DNA from: Bacteroides ovatus
GTDB taxonomy: Bacteria; Bacteroidota; Bacteroidia; Bacteroidales; Bacteroidaceae
Reading direction: 5' to 3'
DNA length: 64,000 nucleotides
Assembly: GCF_001314995.1 (NCBI RefSeq)
Contig: NZ_CP012938.1
Coordinates: forward strand, 4,464,001 to 4,528,000
The translations under genes and the position numbers were made by a program. The notes beneath the pieces were generated by a model. That model ran no database searches, was not told the origin of the DNA, and was given only the letters and a program-made list of their open reading frames with translations. Below, in pieces: positions 17,741 through 26,765 of this stretch; within the stretch, counting starts at the first letter, position 1, and each line of letters begins with the position of its first letter.

Positions 17741-17774
17741 AAATGATTAATTTTGTGAGCAAAATTAATCATTT
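17741..17774. promoter_or_regulatory. Perfect inverted repeat overlapping the aroK promoter
   Basis: AAATGATTAATTTT (17741-17754) and its exact complement (17761-17774) flank a 6-nt centre. The left arm and centre contain TAATTTTG (17748-17755), a TAnnTTTG -7 box. The right arm ends directly before the aroK ATG at 17775. It may be an operator, or a hairpin at the 5' end of the mRNA. Confidence 0.55.
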
Positions 17775-18302
17775 ATGGTTCGTATCTTCCTTACCGGCTA
17801 TATGGGTGCCGGAAAAACGACGTTGGGTAAGGCTTTTGCCCGATATATGAATATACCGTTCATCGATCTGGACTGGTATATTGAAGAGCGTTTTCACAAA
17901 ACCGTTGGAGAATTATTCATTGAACGAGGCGAAACAGGATTCAGGGAGCTGGAGAGAAATATGCTCCATGAAGTAGCTGAGTTTGAGAATGTGGTAATTT
18001 CGACGGGGGGTGGAGCGCCTTGTTTTTATGATAATATGGATTTTATGAACCGGACCGGAAAGACTGTTTTTCTGGAGGTGCATCCGGATGTGTTGTTCAG
18101 GCGCTTGCGTGTGGCTAAACAACAACGTCCTATTCTTCAGGGTAAAGAGGATGAAGAACTGAAAGCGTTCATTGTTCAGGCACTCGAGAAGCGTGCTCCT
18201 TTTTATCATCAGGCACAATATATCTTTAATGCAGACGAATTGGAAGATCGTTGGCAGATTGAAACATCGGTGCAATGTTTGCGACAACTTTTGGGATTGT
18301 AG
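17775..18302 (+). CDS. aroK: Shikimate kinase
   Basis: The 175-residue cytoplasmic enzyme phosphorylates shikimate at the 3-OH with ATP, the fifth step of chorismate synthesis. The P-loop GYMGAGKTT is at residues 7-15. IDLDWYIEERF has the DxD that binds magnesium and shikimate, FRELE the substrate arginine, and STGGGAPC the GGG shikimate loop. RQQRPIL, with K before it, is the lid region. Length is normal for AroK. No other aromatic-pathway gene is near. An inverted repeat spans the promoter and leaves almost no leader. Confidence 0.93.
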   Translation: MVRIFLTGYMGAGKTTLGKAFARYMNIPFIDLDWYIEERFHKTVGELFIERGETGFRELERNMLHEVAEFENVVISTGGGAPCFYDNMDFMNRTGKTVFLEVHPDVLFRRLRVAKQQRPILQGKEDEELKAFIVQALEKRAPFYHQAQYIFNADELEDRWQIETSVQCLRQLLGL

Positions 18303-18558
18303 AAGTAACAGTCGTTATATTTTGTGTAATCGTCATTTGGAAAGCTGTGGAATGTGTGTAATTTGTGCCTGATAATGAATGATTATTGGGAGGAATTTTA
18401 CTGTATTCAGAAATCAGGTAGTTGTAATGTTCTCTTTTTGTTGGAACTTCGTTTTTTTTGAGACTCTTGTTTGTGCATTCGGTCAATATTTGTACCTTGC
18501 ACTCGTTATGAGATTTTTTATTGACTAGTAACACAAAATTAAGGTAAAGTTCTATATC

Positions 18559-21057
18559 ATGAAAACTTTAAAAGAGAAATTTGGGGAGTTATCCGCTAAA
18601 ATTAAAGCATCCGGACAGCCTGCAAGGGTATGGTTTCCGCAGTATACACCGGCTTCATTGTTAAGTGCGGAAAACTGGTGGGAAGCATTGGCTGTATGTG
18701 AATATGCTTTGGACACAAAAGAAGACGAGAAATTAACAGAAGATTTTTTTGAACTGATATTCAGTGCTTTTGACTGTAACGTAGAGGTGGAACTCAACGC
18801 GGAAGAATATGAATTCTGGTGGGAAAAGGTGATGCAGGTATGCGACCGTGTGGCAGAGTTTAGCGGTGCGGGATGGGCGCAGAAGGGTGCACAATATTCC
18901 GAAGCCCGTTATGGAAAGCGGGACATGAGTTATTTGTTTCCATACTACGAGAAGGCCGCCGATATGGGTTGGGCTGAAGCGGAAGCAACTGTTGCCTATT
19001 GGCGATACATGGGATTCTATTGCGAACAAGATAAAGAAGAGGGTGAACGGCGTTTTGCAGCTCTCACTTCTCCCGAAGCTATTTTATGGGGAAAGCATTA
19101 TCGTGCTTTTGCCGAAGAATTTGCAGGGGATAAAGCAAAGGCATTACAGATACGGAATGAACTGCTTGCCGAACTGCCTGAAGGTGAACGTTTGCGTGCT
19201 CATGTATATGCATCGTTAGGAGATGCGCTCGACAGAGCGGAAGGTAACGTGGCAGAGGAAGCTGCTTACTACGAAAAAGCCCTGGAAATAGTTCCCAATC
19301 TTTATAGTCTTAAAAATCTGGCTACGCTTTATTTCCGTTACCCGGAACTGAATAAACCGAAAGAATTGAGCTTTGAACTTTGGGAAAAGGCTTGGCATGC
19401 CGGTGTGTGGTCTGCCGCCAATTTCCTGGGATATAACTATCAGGAGGAGGAATGGCTGGATATGCCTAAGGCGATTGAATGGCTGGAAAAGGGCATGCTT
19501 TATTGTGAACCCTACAGTGCGTATGAACTGGCATTGATCTACCTGTATAATGATGAATATAAGAACGTGGAACGTGGACTGATGTGTCTGAACCGTTGCG
19601 TGGAGGATGATTATATACAAGGTATCGAAGGACTGGCCAATATTTATTTCAACGGTGATTTGGTGCCGGAAGACATGAATCGCGCGAAAGAGTTGTTGGA
19701 GAAAGCCATTGAGTTGGGTTCGGGAAGTGCAGCTTATCGTTTGGGCTGGATGTATGAACGTGGCTTCTTGTCTGAAGAACCGGATTATGTGAAGGCTTTA
19801 GAGTTTTATGAAAAAGCGGCTTCACTGAATAATGCCGATGGGTATTGCCGTGTGGCTCTTTATCTGGCTAATGGATATAGCGGTGTGAAGGACCCTGTAA
19901 AATCAAGGGAATATTATGAAAAAGCGGCCGAACTGGGTGCTTGCTTTGCCCTTGTGGAACTGGCATTCTTATATGAGAATGGCGATGGAGTGGAGAAGAA
20001 TTATGAAAAGTCATTTGAACTGATTAGCAAGGCTGCCGAACAGGGTTATCCTTATGCAATGTTCCGTGTAGGTCTTTATATGGAAAAGGGTGTTCTTGGT
20101 GAAGTGAAACCGGAAGAGGCCTTTGCCTGGTATACAAAGGCAGCTGAAGCGGACGATAATGATGCGATCTTTGCTTTGGGACGTTGCTATAGAGAAGGTA
20201 TCGGAACGGAAGAAAATTGGGATAGGGCACTCGAATGGTTTAGTAAAGGGGCGGAAAAGAATGAAGCCCGTTGTCTGACGGAACTGGGGATGGCTTATGA
20301 GAATGGTAATGGCGTGGAAGAGAATCCACAGAAGGCAGTGGAATATATGATGAAGGCTGCTGAACAGGATTATGGCTATGCTCAGTTTAAGATGGGAGAT
20401 TATTATTTCTTCGGTTGCGGTCCCTGTCTGGAAGATAATAAAACGGCAGTGGAATGGTATGAAAAGGCAGTGGCTAATGAGATTCCGATGGCTATGCTGC
20501 GTGTGGGTGAGTATTATCTGTATGACTATGATAGCCTGAATGAGTCGGAAAAGGCTTTTGCTTATTTCAAGAAAGCTGCCGAATATGAATGGTATAGTGA
20601 AGGACTGGGTATCTGTTATGAAATGGGTATCGGAGTGGAAGAGAATGAAACGGAAGCCTTTAAATATTATACACTGGCTGCGGATAATGGAAATACGACA
20701 AGTATGTATCGTACCGGACTTTGCTATTATAACGGAGTAGGTGTGAAACAGAATTATGCTGAGGCCTATCGCTGGTTCACGGATGCGGCGGGGAATGAGA
20801 ATGTCGCTGCAATTTATTATCTGGGCAAGATGATGATGTATGGCGAAGGTTGTAACCCTGATCCGGAAGCTGCAGTGCAATGGTTGCTGAAAGCTGCCGA
20901 GAAAAATAACGATAAAGCACAATTTGAACTTGGAAATGCCTATCTGACAGGAAATGGCGTGGAAGAAAACGATGAAATTGCAATGGAGTGGTTCGAAAAG
21001 GCCGCAGAGAATGGCAATGAGAAAGCTCTTAAAATCACCGGAAGGAGGAGGAAGTAA
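18559..21057 (+). CDS. Large Sel1-repeat (TPR-like) protein
   Basis: The 832-residue protein is cytoplasmic, with no signal peptide or membrane helix. After a non-repeated N-terminus of about 120 residues it consists almost wholly of Sel1-like repeats of about 36 residues. Repeat cores include AAYRLGWMYERG, ALVELAFLYENGDGVEKNYEKS, AIFALGRCYREGIGTEENW, CLTELGMAYENGNGVEENPQKA, TSMYRTGLCYYNGVGVKQNY and AQFELGNAYLTGNGVEEND. Such solenoids hold protein complexes together. The stop is only 9 bp before an Hsp90-like gene, and a helical-repeat gene follows, so the three are probably one operon. The sequence is very acidic. The partner is unknown; the neighbour suggests a co-chaperone-like scaffold. 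Confidence 0.85.
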   Translation: MKTLKEKFGELSAKIKASGQPARVWFPQYTPASLLSAENWWEALAVCEYALDTKEDEKLTEDFFELIFSAFDCNVEVELNAEEYEFWWEKVMQVCDRVAEFSGAGWAQKGAQYSEARYGKRDMSYLFPYYEKAADMGWAEAEATVAYWRYMGFYCEQDKEEGERRFAALTSPEAILWGKHYRAFAEEFAGDKAKALQIRNELLAELPEGERLRAHVYASLGDALDRAEGNVAEEAAYYEKALEIVPNLYSLKNLATLYFRYPELNKPKELSFELWEKAWHAGVWSAANFLGYNYQEEEWLDMPKAIEWLEKGMLYCEPYSAYELALIYLYNDEYKNVERGLMCLNRCVEDDYIQGIEGLANIYFNGDLVPEDMNRAKELLEKAIELGSGSAAYRLGWMYERGFLSEEPDYVKALEFYEKAASLNNADGYCRVALYLANGYSGVKDPVKSREYYEKAAELGACFALVELAFLYENGDGVEKNYEKSFELISKAAEQGYPYAMFRVGLYMEKGVLGEVKPEEAFAWYTKAAEADDNDAIFALGRCYREGIGTEENWDRALEWFSKGAEKNEARCLTELGMAYENGNGVEENPQKAVEYMMKAAEQDYGYAQFKMGDYYFFGCGPCLEDNKTAVEWYEKAVANEIPMAMLRVGEYYLYDYDSLNESEKAFAYFKKAAEYEWYSEGLGICYEMGIGVEENETEAFKYYTLAADNGNTTSMYRTGLCYYNGVGVKQNYAEAYRWFTDAAGNENVAAIYYLGKMMMYGEGCNPDPEAAVQWLLKAAEKNNDKAQFELGNAYLTGNGVEENDEIAMEWFEKAAENGNEKALKITGRRRK

Positions 21058-21066
21058 AAGAGGAAC

Positions 21067-22833
21067 ATGGAAAAAGAAGGGAATAATCTGTTTCAGGTCA
21101 ATCTTAAAGGTATGATTGCCCTGTTATCAGAGCACATTTATAGTAACCCGAATACTTTTGTTCGCGAACTGTTGCAGAATTGCGTAGATGCCATCACGGC
21201 TCTACGCAATATTGACGAGAATTATAAAGGTCGCATCGATGTCTTTCTGAATGAGGACAAGACAGTGGTATTTCGGGATAATGGTATCGGACTGAAAGAG
21301 GAGGAAGTTTATCGCTTTCTGACTGTTATCGGGGAGAGCTCAAAGCGGGATACTCCCGATGCGGACGATTTTATCGGAAGGTTCGGTATCGGATTGTTAT
21401 CTTGTTTTGTGGTGACCAATGAAATCACCGTAGAGAGTCGTTCTGCAATGGGCGGACAGCCTGTTTGCTGGTGTGGAAAAGTGGATGGGACGTATCAGCT
21501 GACTTTATCAGACGAAGAACGGCCCATCGGCTCACAAGTGGTATTGCACCCGAAAGGAGACTGGATGCATCTTTTTGAATATGAAACATTTAAGAAGATA
21601 CTGGTCGGTTACGGAGAAGTGCTGCCGTATCCTATCTATCTGCATTATCAGGGGGAAGAGGAGTTGGTAAATACGCCTTCGCCTGTATGGCTTGACCCGA
21701 AGGCGACTCGTAAGGAGTTGCTGGATTATGGAGCGAAAGTGTTTCAATCGTCTGCTCTCGATGCTTTCCGGATCTATACTGAAAGCGGCAAGGTGGAAGG
21801 GGTGCTTTATGTCCTGCCTTTCCGTACACAATTTTCAGTGCGCAACTCTCATAAGGTCTATCTCAAACGTATGCTGTTGAGTGAGGATGATTGCAATCTG
21901 TTGCCGTCGTGGGCTTTCTTTATCCGTTGTCTGGTGAATGCGGACGGGTTGCTGTCTACCGCTTCCCGGGAGTCTTTGGTGAGTAATGACCAACTGAAAG
22001 ATGCCCGGAAAGAGATCGGGGTGGCTATCAAGGATTATCTGCGGGGATTGGTGCAGAATGACCGTGCCATGTTCAATCGGATTCTGGATGTTCATCACTT
22101 TCATATCAAGGCGATTGCTTCGGAGGATAATGAATTGCTTCGTTTGTTTATGGATTATCTTCCTTTTGAAACCAATAAGGGTTTGCGTAGCTTTGGAAGT
22201 ATTCGTTCGGCAAGCAATGTGATATGTTATACCAAGAATCTGGAGGATTTCCGGCAAGTGCGGCGTATAGCCGGAGCACAGGGTTGGCTGGTCGTGAATG
22301 CTGCTTATACGTTTGATGAAACGTTGTTGAAAAAGTATGTCCGCCTGAATCCGGAACTTACTTTGGATGAAATATCTCCTTCACGGTTGCTGGAGCAGTT
22401 TGGTGAAGTGGAGGCGAACCAGGAGTTTCAGGCTTTTGAGGTGAAAGCGAACGAGTTGTTGAAGCGATTTGGCTGTATCTGTCGTCTGAAGCATTTTACT
22501 CCGGTGGATATTCCGGTTATTTTTGTGGCGGAGGAAAAGGAGAATGCCGCTAAAAGTGCTAATAATCCGTTGGCGGCTGTACTGGGAGCTGTGAATACTA
22601 CAAAGCAGATTCCGCCGACACTCACTTTCAATGCGGATAATGAAATGGTGCAGACCTTATTGCAAATACAAGGAGACAATAAACTGTTTCAGCATGTGGT
22701 GCATATATTGTATGTACAATCGCTTCTGCAAGGTAAATATCCGGTAAACAGCGAAGAAATGGAGCTTTTCAACCATTCGCTAAGTGAACTGATGACTTCG
22801 AAAATGAATGATTTTATAAATTTCCTGAATTAA
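21067..22833 (+). CDS. Hsp90-like chaperone (HtpG paralogue subfamily)
   Basis: The 588-residue protein has an intact GHKL ATP site: FVRELLQN (E34, N38, numbered as in E. coli HtpG), FRDNGIGL (71-76) and IGRFGIGLLS (103-112). The middle domain has TASRESLVSNDQL, which matches the Hsp90 SREILQ loop with its catalytic arginine. The C-terminal part is divergent and the total is shorter than standard HtpG (about 620-680). It is more like the 'Hsp90 family protein' group than canonical htpG. It is cytoplasmic. It sits between a Sel1-repeat gene and a helical-repeat gene in one operon, which recalls TPR co-chaperones of eukaryotic Hsp90; that link is inference. Confidence 0.85.
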   Translation: MEKEGNNLFQVNLKGMIALLSEHIYSNPNTFVRELLQNCVDAITALRNIDENYKGRIDVFLNEDKTVVFRDNGIGLKEEEVYRFLTVIGESSKRDTPDADDFIGRFGIGLLSCFVVTNEITVESRSAMGGQPVCWCGKVDGTYQLTLSDEERPIGSQVVLHPKGDWMHLFEYETFKKILVGYGEVLPYPIYLHYQGEEELVNTPSPVWLDPKATRKELLDYGAKVFQSSALDAFRIYTESGKVEGVLYVLPFRTQFSVRNSHKVYLKRMLLSEDDCNLLPSWAFFIRCLVNADGLLSTASRESLVSNDQLKDARKEIGVAIKDYLRGLVQNDRAMFNRILDVHHFHIKAIASEDNELLRLFMDYLPFETNKGLRSFGSIRSASNVICYTKNLEDFRQVRRIAGAQGWLVVNAAYTFDETLLKKYVRLNPELTLDEISPSRLLEQFGEVEANQEFQAFEVKANELLKRFGCICRLKHFTPVDIPVIFVAEEKENAAKSANNPLAAVLGAVNTTKQIPPTLTFNADNEMVQTLLQIQGDNKLFQHVVHILYVQSLLQGKYPVNSEEMELFNHSLSELMTSKMNDFINFLN

Positions 22834-22841
22834 AAAAGAGT

Positions 22842-23912
22842 ATGAGATACACACTTGAAATACAAAAATTGCTGTTGCAGACACAGAATGACAACCTGCA
22901 TCCCCGCGAAAAAGCCAATCTATTGAAAGAAGCTATCCGCATCGCCGATGAGAACGAAGATGTGGAATGGGCTACGGAGTTGAGACTGGATCTTATTTAT
23001 GAACTGAATCTTCTTTCGGCGGATGCTGAAGAGATTACCGTGTTCTCTAAAATTCTGGATGATTACGAGAACCACAAGGATGTGATTAAGGAAGATGACT
23101 TGTTGTGGAAATATAAGTGGATATGGGCTTGTACGTTCGATCTTCCGGAGATCCCGATGGAGCAGGTACAGGCAATTGGGGAGGATTATAAAACCCGTAT
23201 CCTCCGGAACGGGTATTCTTTGCGGAGTTATTATCACCGCTGGTCTGTGGAATGTGTCTGGATGCGGCAGTATGACAAGGCGAAAGAATACATTGATAAA
23301 ATGTTGAATGAGAAGATAGACGATCAGTCGTGTGAGGCTTGTGAATTGAACTTTATGCTGGATTATTATCTGGAAACGGGACAGTTTGATGAGGCTTACA
23401 GCCGCGCGCAACCGTTGATTAATAAGCAGGTCACTTGTTATGAAGCCAATTTGCGGGCCTATTTGAAGCTTGCTTATTATGCGCAGAAAGCAGGTAAACC
23501 GGAGATTGCCGCCGATATGTGTGCACGTGCCGAAGAAGCATTGGTGGGAAGAGAGAAGGATGAATATCTTTTGCTCTATCTGGGATTGTTTATTGCCTAT
23601 AATATGATGACGAAGCCGGAAAGAGCTTGGGAATATGCCGAACGCTGTATCGGTTGGAGTTTGCGTACTAATACGCTGAAGAGTTATCGTTTCTCCTGTG
23701 ATATGGTAGAGGCTCTGAAATATGAAACCCGTCCGGAAGTCTCGTTGTCTTTGCCGGAAGAGTTCCCGCTTTATCGTCCGGATGGGATTTATCAGGTAAA
23801 CGAACTTCGCAATTATTTCTATCAACAGGCAGAAGAGCTGGCACGTCGCTATGACGCCCGTAACGGAAATAGTGGTTATATGGACCGTTTGAAAGATTTA
23901 ATGTCTAATTAA
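22842..23912 (+). CDS. Helical-repeat (TPR-like) protein of the Hsp90-like operon
   Basis: I do not recognise a named family. The 356-residue product is cytoplasmic and almost all helical. Paired-helix segments such as HRWSVECVWMRQYDKAKEYIDKML, LNFMLDYYLETGQFDEAYSRA and AQKAGKPEIAADMCARAEEAL have the spacing of degenerate TPRs. The start at 22842 is 8 bp after the Hsp90-like stop, so it is the third gene of the operon. A role with the chaperone and the Sel1 protein is likely but not shown by sequence. Confidence 0.7.
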   Translation: MRYTLEIQKLLLQTQNDNLHPREKANLLKEAIRIADENEDVEWATELRLDLIYELNLLSADAEEITVFSKILDDYENHKDVIKEDDLLWKYKWIWACTFDLPEIPMEQVQAIGEDYKTRILRNGYSLRSYYHRWSVECVWMRQYDKAKEYIDKMLNEKIDDQSCEACELNFMLDYYLETGQFDEAYSRAQPLINKQVTCYEANLRAYLKLAYYAQKAGKPEIAADMCARAEEALVGREKDEYLLLYLGLFIAYNMMTKPERAWEYAERCIGWSLRTNTLKSYRFSCDMVEALKYETRPEVSLSLPEEFPLYRPDGIYQVNELRNYFYQQAEELARRYDARNGNSGYMDRLKDLMSN

Positions 23913-23914
23913 TT

Positions 23915-23943
23915 GCCAACATGTAGATTAATCCGTATTTTTG
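23915..23943 (+). promoter_or_regulatory. Promoter of speA
   Basis: TATTTTTG at 23936-23943 fits TAnnTTTG, with an ATTG ending at 23915, 20 bp upstream. The ATG is at 23982. Confidence 0.55.
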
Positions 23944-23981
23944 CCGTCCAATTATTTACTAAAAACACTGAATAACAGAAA

Positions 23982-25874
23982 ATGAGAAAGTGGCGTATTG
24001 AAGATTCTGAGGAACTCTACAACATCACAGGTTGGGGTACCTCGTACTTTGGTATTAATGACAAAGGTCATGTAGTTGTTACACCTCGTAGAGACGGAGT
24101 GACTGTCGATCTGAAAGAACTGGTCGATGAGTTGCAATTGCGTGATGTGGCTTCTCCCATGTTGATACGTTTTCCGGATATTTTGGACAACCGTATTGAA
24201 AAGATGTCTTCCTGCTTTAAACAAGCGGCCGAAGAGTATGGTTATAAAGCCGAGAACTTTATAATTTATCCGATTAAGGTCAACCAAATGCGCCCGGTGG
24301 TGGAAGAGATTATCAGCCACGGAAAGAAGTTCAATCTCGGACTGGAAGCCGGTTCCAAACCGGAACTCCATGCAGTGATTGCGGTCAATACGGATTCTGA
24401 CTCATTGATTGTCTGTAACGGATATAAAGACGAAAGTTACATCGAACTGGCTTTGCTTGCCCAGAAAATGGGTAAACGTATCTTCCTCGTTGTAGAGAAG
24501 ATGAACGAACTGAAGCTGATTGCAAAGATGGCAAAACAGCTGAATGTGCAGCCTAACATCGGTATACGTATCAAACTCGCTTCTTCCGGTAGCGGAAAGT
24601 GGGAAGAGTCTGGAGGTGATGCCAGCAAATTCGGCTTGACTTCCAGTGAACTTCTCGAAGCGCTCGACTTCCTGGAGAGCAAAGGGATGAAGGATTGTTT
24701 GAAACTGATTCATTTCCATATCGGTAGTCAGGTGACAAAGATACGTCGTATTAAAACGGCTTTGCGTGAGGCTTCACAGTTCTACGTGCAGCTACATTCG
24801 ATGGGATTCAATGTGGAGTTTGTAGATATTGGCGGTGGACTCGGAGTGGATTATGACGGAACCCGTTCGTCCAATAGCGAAGGCAGCGTGAATTATTCCA
24901 TCCAGGAATATGTAAACGACTCTATTTCTACTTTGGTGGACGTGAGCGATAAAAATGGTATCCCACACCCGAATATCATAACGGAGAGTGGACGCGCATT
25001 GACGGCACATCATTCTGTTCTTATCTTTGAGGTACTTGAAACCGCTACATTGCCCGAATGGGATGACGAGGAGGAAATTGCTCCGGATGCACACGAATTG
25101 GTGCAGGAGTTATATGGAATCTGGGATTCGCTGAATCAGAATAAGATGTTGGAAGCATGGCACGATGCGCAGCAGATCAGAGAGGAAGCGCTGGACTTGT
25201 TCAGTCATGGAATCGTAGATCTGAAAACCCGTGCACAAATCGAGCGTCTGTATTGGTCTATTACACGTGAGATTAATCAGATTGCCGGCGGTTTGAAGCA
25301 TGCGCCTGATGAATTCCGCGGACTGTCTAAGTTGCTTGCCGATAAATATTTCTGTAATTTCTCGCTCTTCCAGTCGCTTCCCGACTCTTGGGCGATTGAC
25401 CAGATATTCCCGATCATGCCTATCCAGCGATTGGATGAGAAACCGGAACGTTCGGCTACCTTGCAAGATATAACCTGCGACTCGGACGGCAAAATTGCCA
25501 ACTTTATCTCTACCCGTAACGTGGCTCATTATCTGCCTGTACATGCACTGAAGAAAACAGAACCTTATTATGTGGCTGTGTTCCTGGTGGGAGCTTATCA
25601 GGAGATTTTGGGAGATATGCATAATTTGTTTGGTGATACGAATGCCGTGCATGTTTCGGTGAACGAGAAAGGATATAATATCGAACAGATTATCGACGGA
25701 GAAACGGTAGCGGAGGTGTTGGACTATGTGCAGTACAATCCGAAGAAACTGGTACGTACGCTCGAAACTTGGGTGACGAAATCAGTGAAAGAAGGAAAGA
25801 TTTCTTTGGAAGAAGGAAAAGAATTCCTTTCCAACTATCGTTCGGGGCTTTACGGATATACTTATTTGGAATAA
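23982..25874 (+). CDS. speA: Biosynthetic arginine decarboxylase
   Basis: The 630-residue PLP enzyme turns arginine into agmatine, the first step of the agmatine route to putrescine and spermidine. The PLP lysine is K99 in YPIKVNQ. HFHIGSQ, VDIGGGLGVDYDGT and ESGRALTAHHSVLIFEV are alanine-racemase-fold motifs of SpeA. Length and the insert before the C-terminal barrel match the E. coli enzyme (about 630-660). It is followed 56 bp later by argB, so making and using arginine are encoded side by side. Confidence 0.95.
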   Translation: MRKWRIEDSEELYNITGWGTSYFGINDKGHVVVTPRRDGVTVDLKELVDELQLRDVASPMLIRFPDILDNRIEKMSSCFKQAAEEYGYKAENFIIYPIKVNQMRPVVEEIISHGKKFNLGLEAGSKPELHAVIAVNTDSDSLIVCNGYKDESYIELALLAQKMGKRIFLVVEKMNELKLIAKMAKQLNVQPNIGIRIKLASSGSGKWEESGGDASKFGLTSSELLEALDFLESKGMKDCLKLIHFHIGSQVTKIRRIKTALREASQFYVQLHSMGFNVEFVDIGGGLGVDYDGTRSSNSEGSVNYSIQEYVNDSISTLVDVSDKNGIPHPNIITESGRALTAHHSVLIFEVLETATLPEWDDEEEIAPDAHELVQELYGIWDSLNQNKMLEAWHDAQQIREEALDLFSHGIVDLKTRAQIERLYWSITREINQIAGGLKHAPDEFRGLSKLLADKYFCNFSLFQSLPDSWAIDQIFPIMPIQRLDEKPERSATLQDITCDSDGKIANFISTRNVAHYLPVHALKKTEPYYVAVFLVGAYQEILGDMHNLFGDTNAVHVSVNEKGYNIEQIIDGETVAEVLDYVQYNPKKLVRTLETWVTKSVKEGKISLEEGKEFLSNYRSGLYGYTYLE

Positions 25875-25930
25875 CCGGCAGGGTGCCGGAGCCGGATTCT
25901 CCATTCGGTGAACTTATTAGAAATCAAGAA

Positions 25931-26704
25931 ATGAGAGAAAAACTAACAGTTATTAAGGTGGGTGGCAAAATCGTAGAAGAGGAAGCCACCCTTCGTCAGT
26001 TGTTAAATGACTTTGCCGCTATCGACGGACATAAAGTGTTGGTTCATGGTGGCGGTCGTTCGGCAACAAAGATTGCCGCACAACTGGGTATTGAAAGCAA
26101 GATGGTAAATGGTCGTCGGATTACCGATGCCGAAACATTGAAAGTCGTAACGATGGTGTATGGCGGATTGGTGAATAAAAATATTGTGGCAGGTCTGCAA
26201 GCACGCGGAGTCAATGCACTCGGATTGACCGGTGCGGATATGAATGTAATCCGTTCGGTGAAACGTCCGGTGAAAGAAGTAGACTACGGGTTTGTGGGAG
26301 ATGTGGAACAGGTGGACGCTACTTTATTGTCGGATTTGATACATAAAGGCGTTGTTCCTGTGATGGCTCCATTGACGCACGACGGCCACGGCAATATGCT
26401 GAATACGAATGCAGATACCATTGCCGGAGAAACGGCGAAAGCGTTGTCGGCCCTGTTTGATGTGACATTGGTATATTGTTTTGAGAAGAAAGGCGTGTTG
26501 CGTGACGAGAATGATGACGACAGTGTGATTCCCCAAATCACCCGTGCCGAATTTGAACAATATGTAGCTGATGGCGTTATTCAGGGAGGTATGATTCCCA
26601 AGTTGGAGAATTCTTTTGAAGCAATAAATGCAGGAGTATCTGAAGTGGTAATCACCTTAGCATCAGCGATTAATAACTCTGGTGGAACAAGAATAAAAAA
26701 ATAA
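25931..26704 (+). CDS. argB: N-acetylglutamate (or N-succinylglutamate) kinase
   Basis: The 257-residue kinase phosphorylates the gamma-carboxyl of the N-acylated glutamate, the second step of arginine synthesis. VIKVGGKIVEE has the nucleotide lysine, VLVHGGGRSATKI is the glycine loop, and TNADTIAGETAKAL plus GGMIPKLENSFEAI bind substrate. Work on Bacteroides fragilis showed that its carbamoyltransferase (ArgF') acts on N-succinylornithine, so this kinase may take N-succinylglutamate; the sequence alone does not settle that. The frame is open back into speA to 25769, but the family N-terminus MREKLTVIKVGG puts the start at 25931. Confidence 0.92.
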   Translation: MREKLTVIKVGGKIVEEEATLRQLLNDFAAIDGHKVLVHGGGRSATKIAAQLGIESKMVNGRRITDAETLKVVTMVYGGLVNKNIVAGLQARGVNALGLTGADMNVIRSVKRPVKEVDYGFVGDVEQVDATLLSDLIHKGVVPVMAPLTHDGHGNMLNTNADTIAGETAKALSALFDVTLVYCFEKKGVLRDENDDDSVIPQITRAEFEQYVADGVIQGGMIPKLENSFEAINAGVSEVVITLASAINNSGGTRIKK

Positions 26705-26730
26705 TTCAAAAAAAAGTAGTGGGCGACTGT

Positions 26731-26753
26731 AACTTTTCATATCCTAGCCCGTC
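26731..26753 (+). promoter_or_regulatory. Putative ECF-type promoter of the sigma factor gene
   Basis: GTAACTTTT (AACTTT at 26731-26736) is followed after 13 bp by CGTC (26750-26753). This resembles the AAC...CGTC pattern of group-IV sigma promoters. It lies directly before the ATG at 26766, which suggests autoregulation. The same pattern occurs at 28743-28766 and 40992-41016. Confidence 0.5.
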
Positions 26754-26765
26754 ATTATTATAGAG

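Noticed and set aside
20011..20922. A 303-residue reverse ORF inside the Sel1-repeat gene
   Set aside because: It is the antisense of repeated Sel1 codons, with no family resemblance and no start context.
22920..23825. A 301-residue reverse ORF opposite the helical-repeat gene
   Set aside because: Ile/Phe/Arg-rich antisense shadow. The forward gene is in an operon and has helical-repeat structure.
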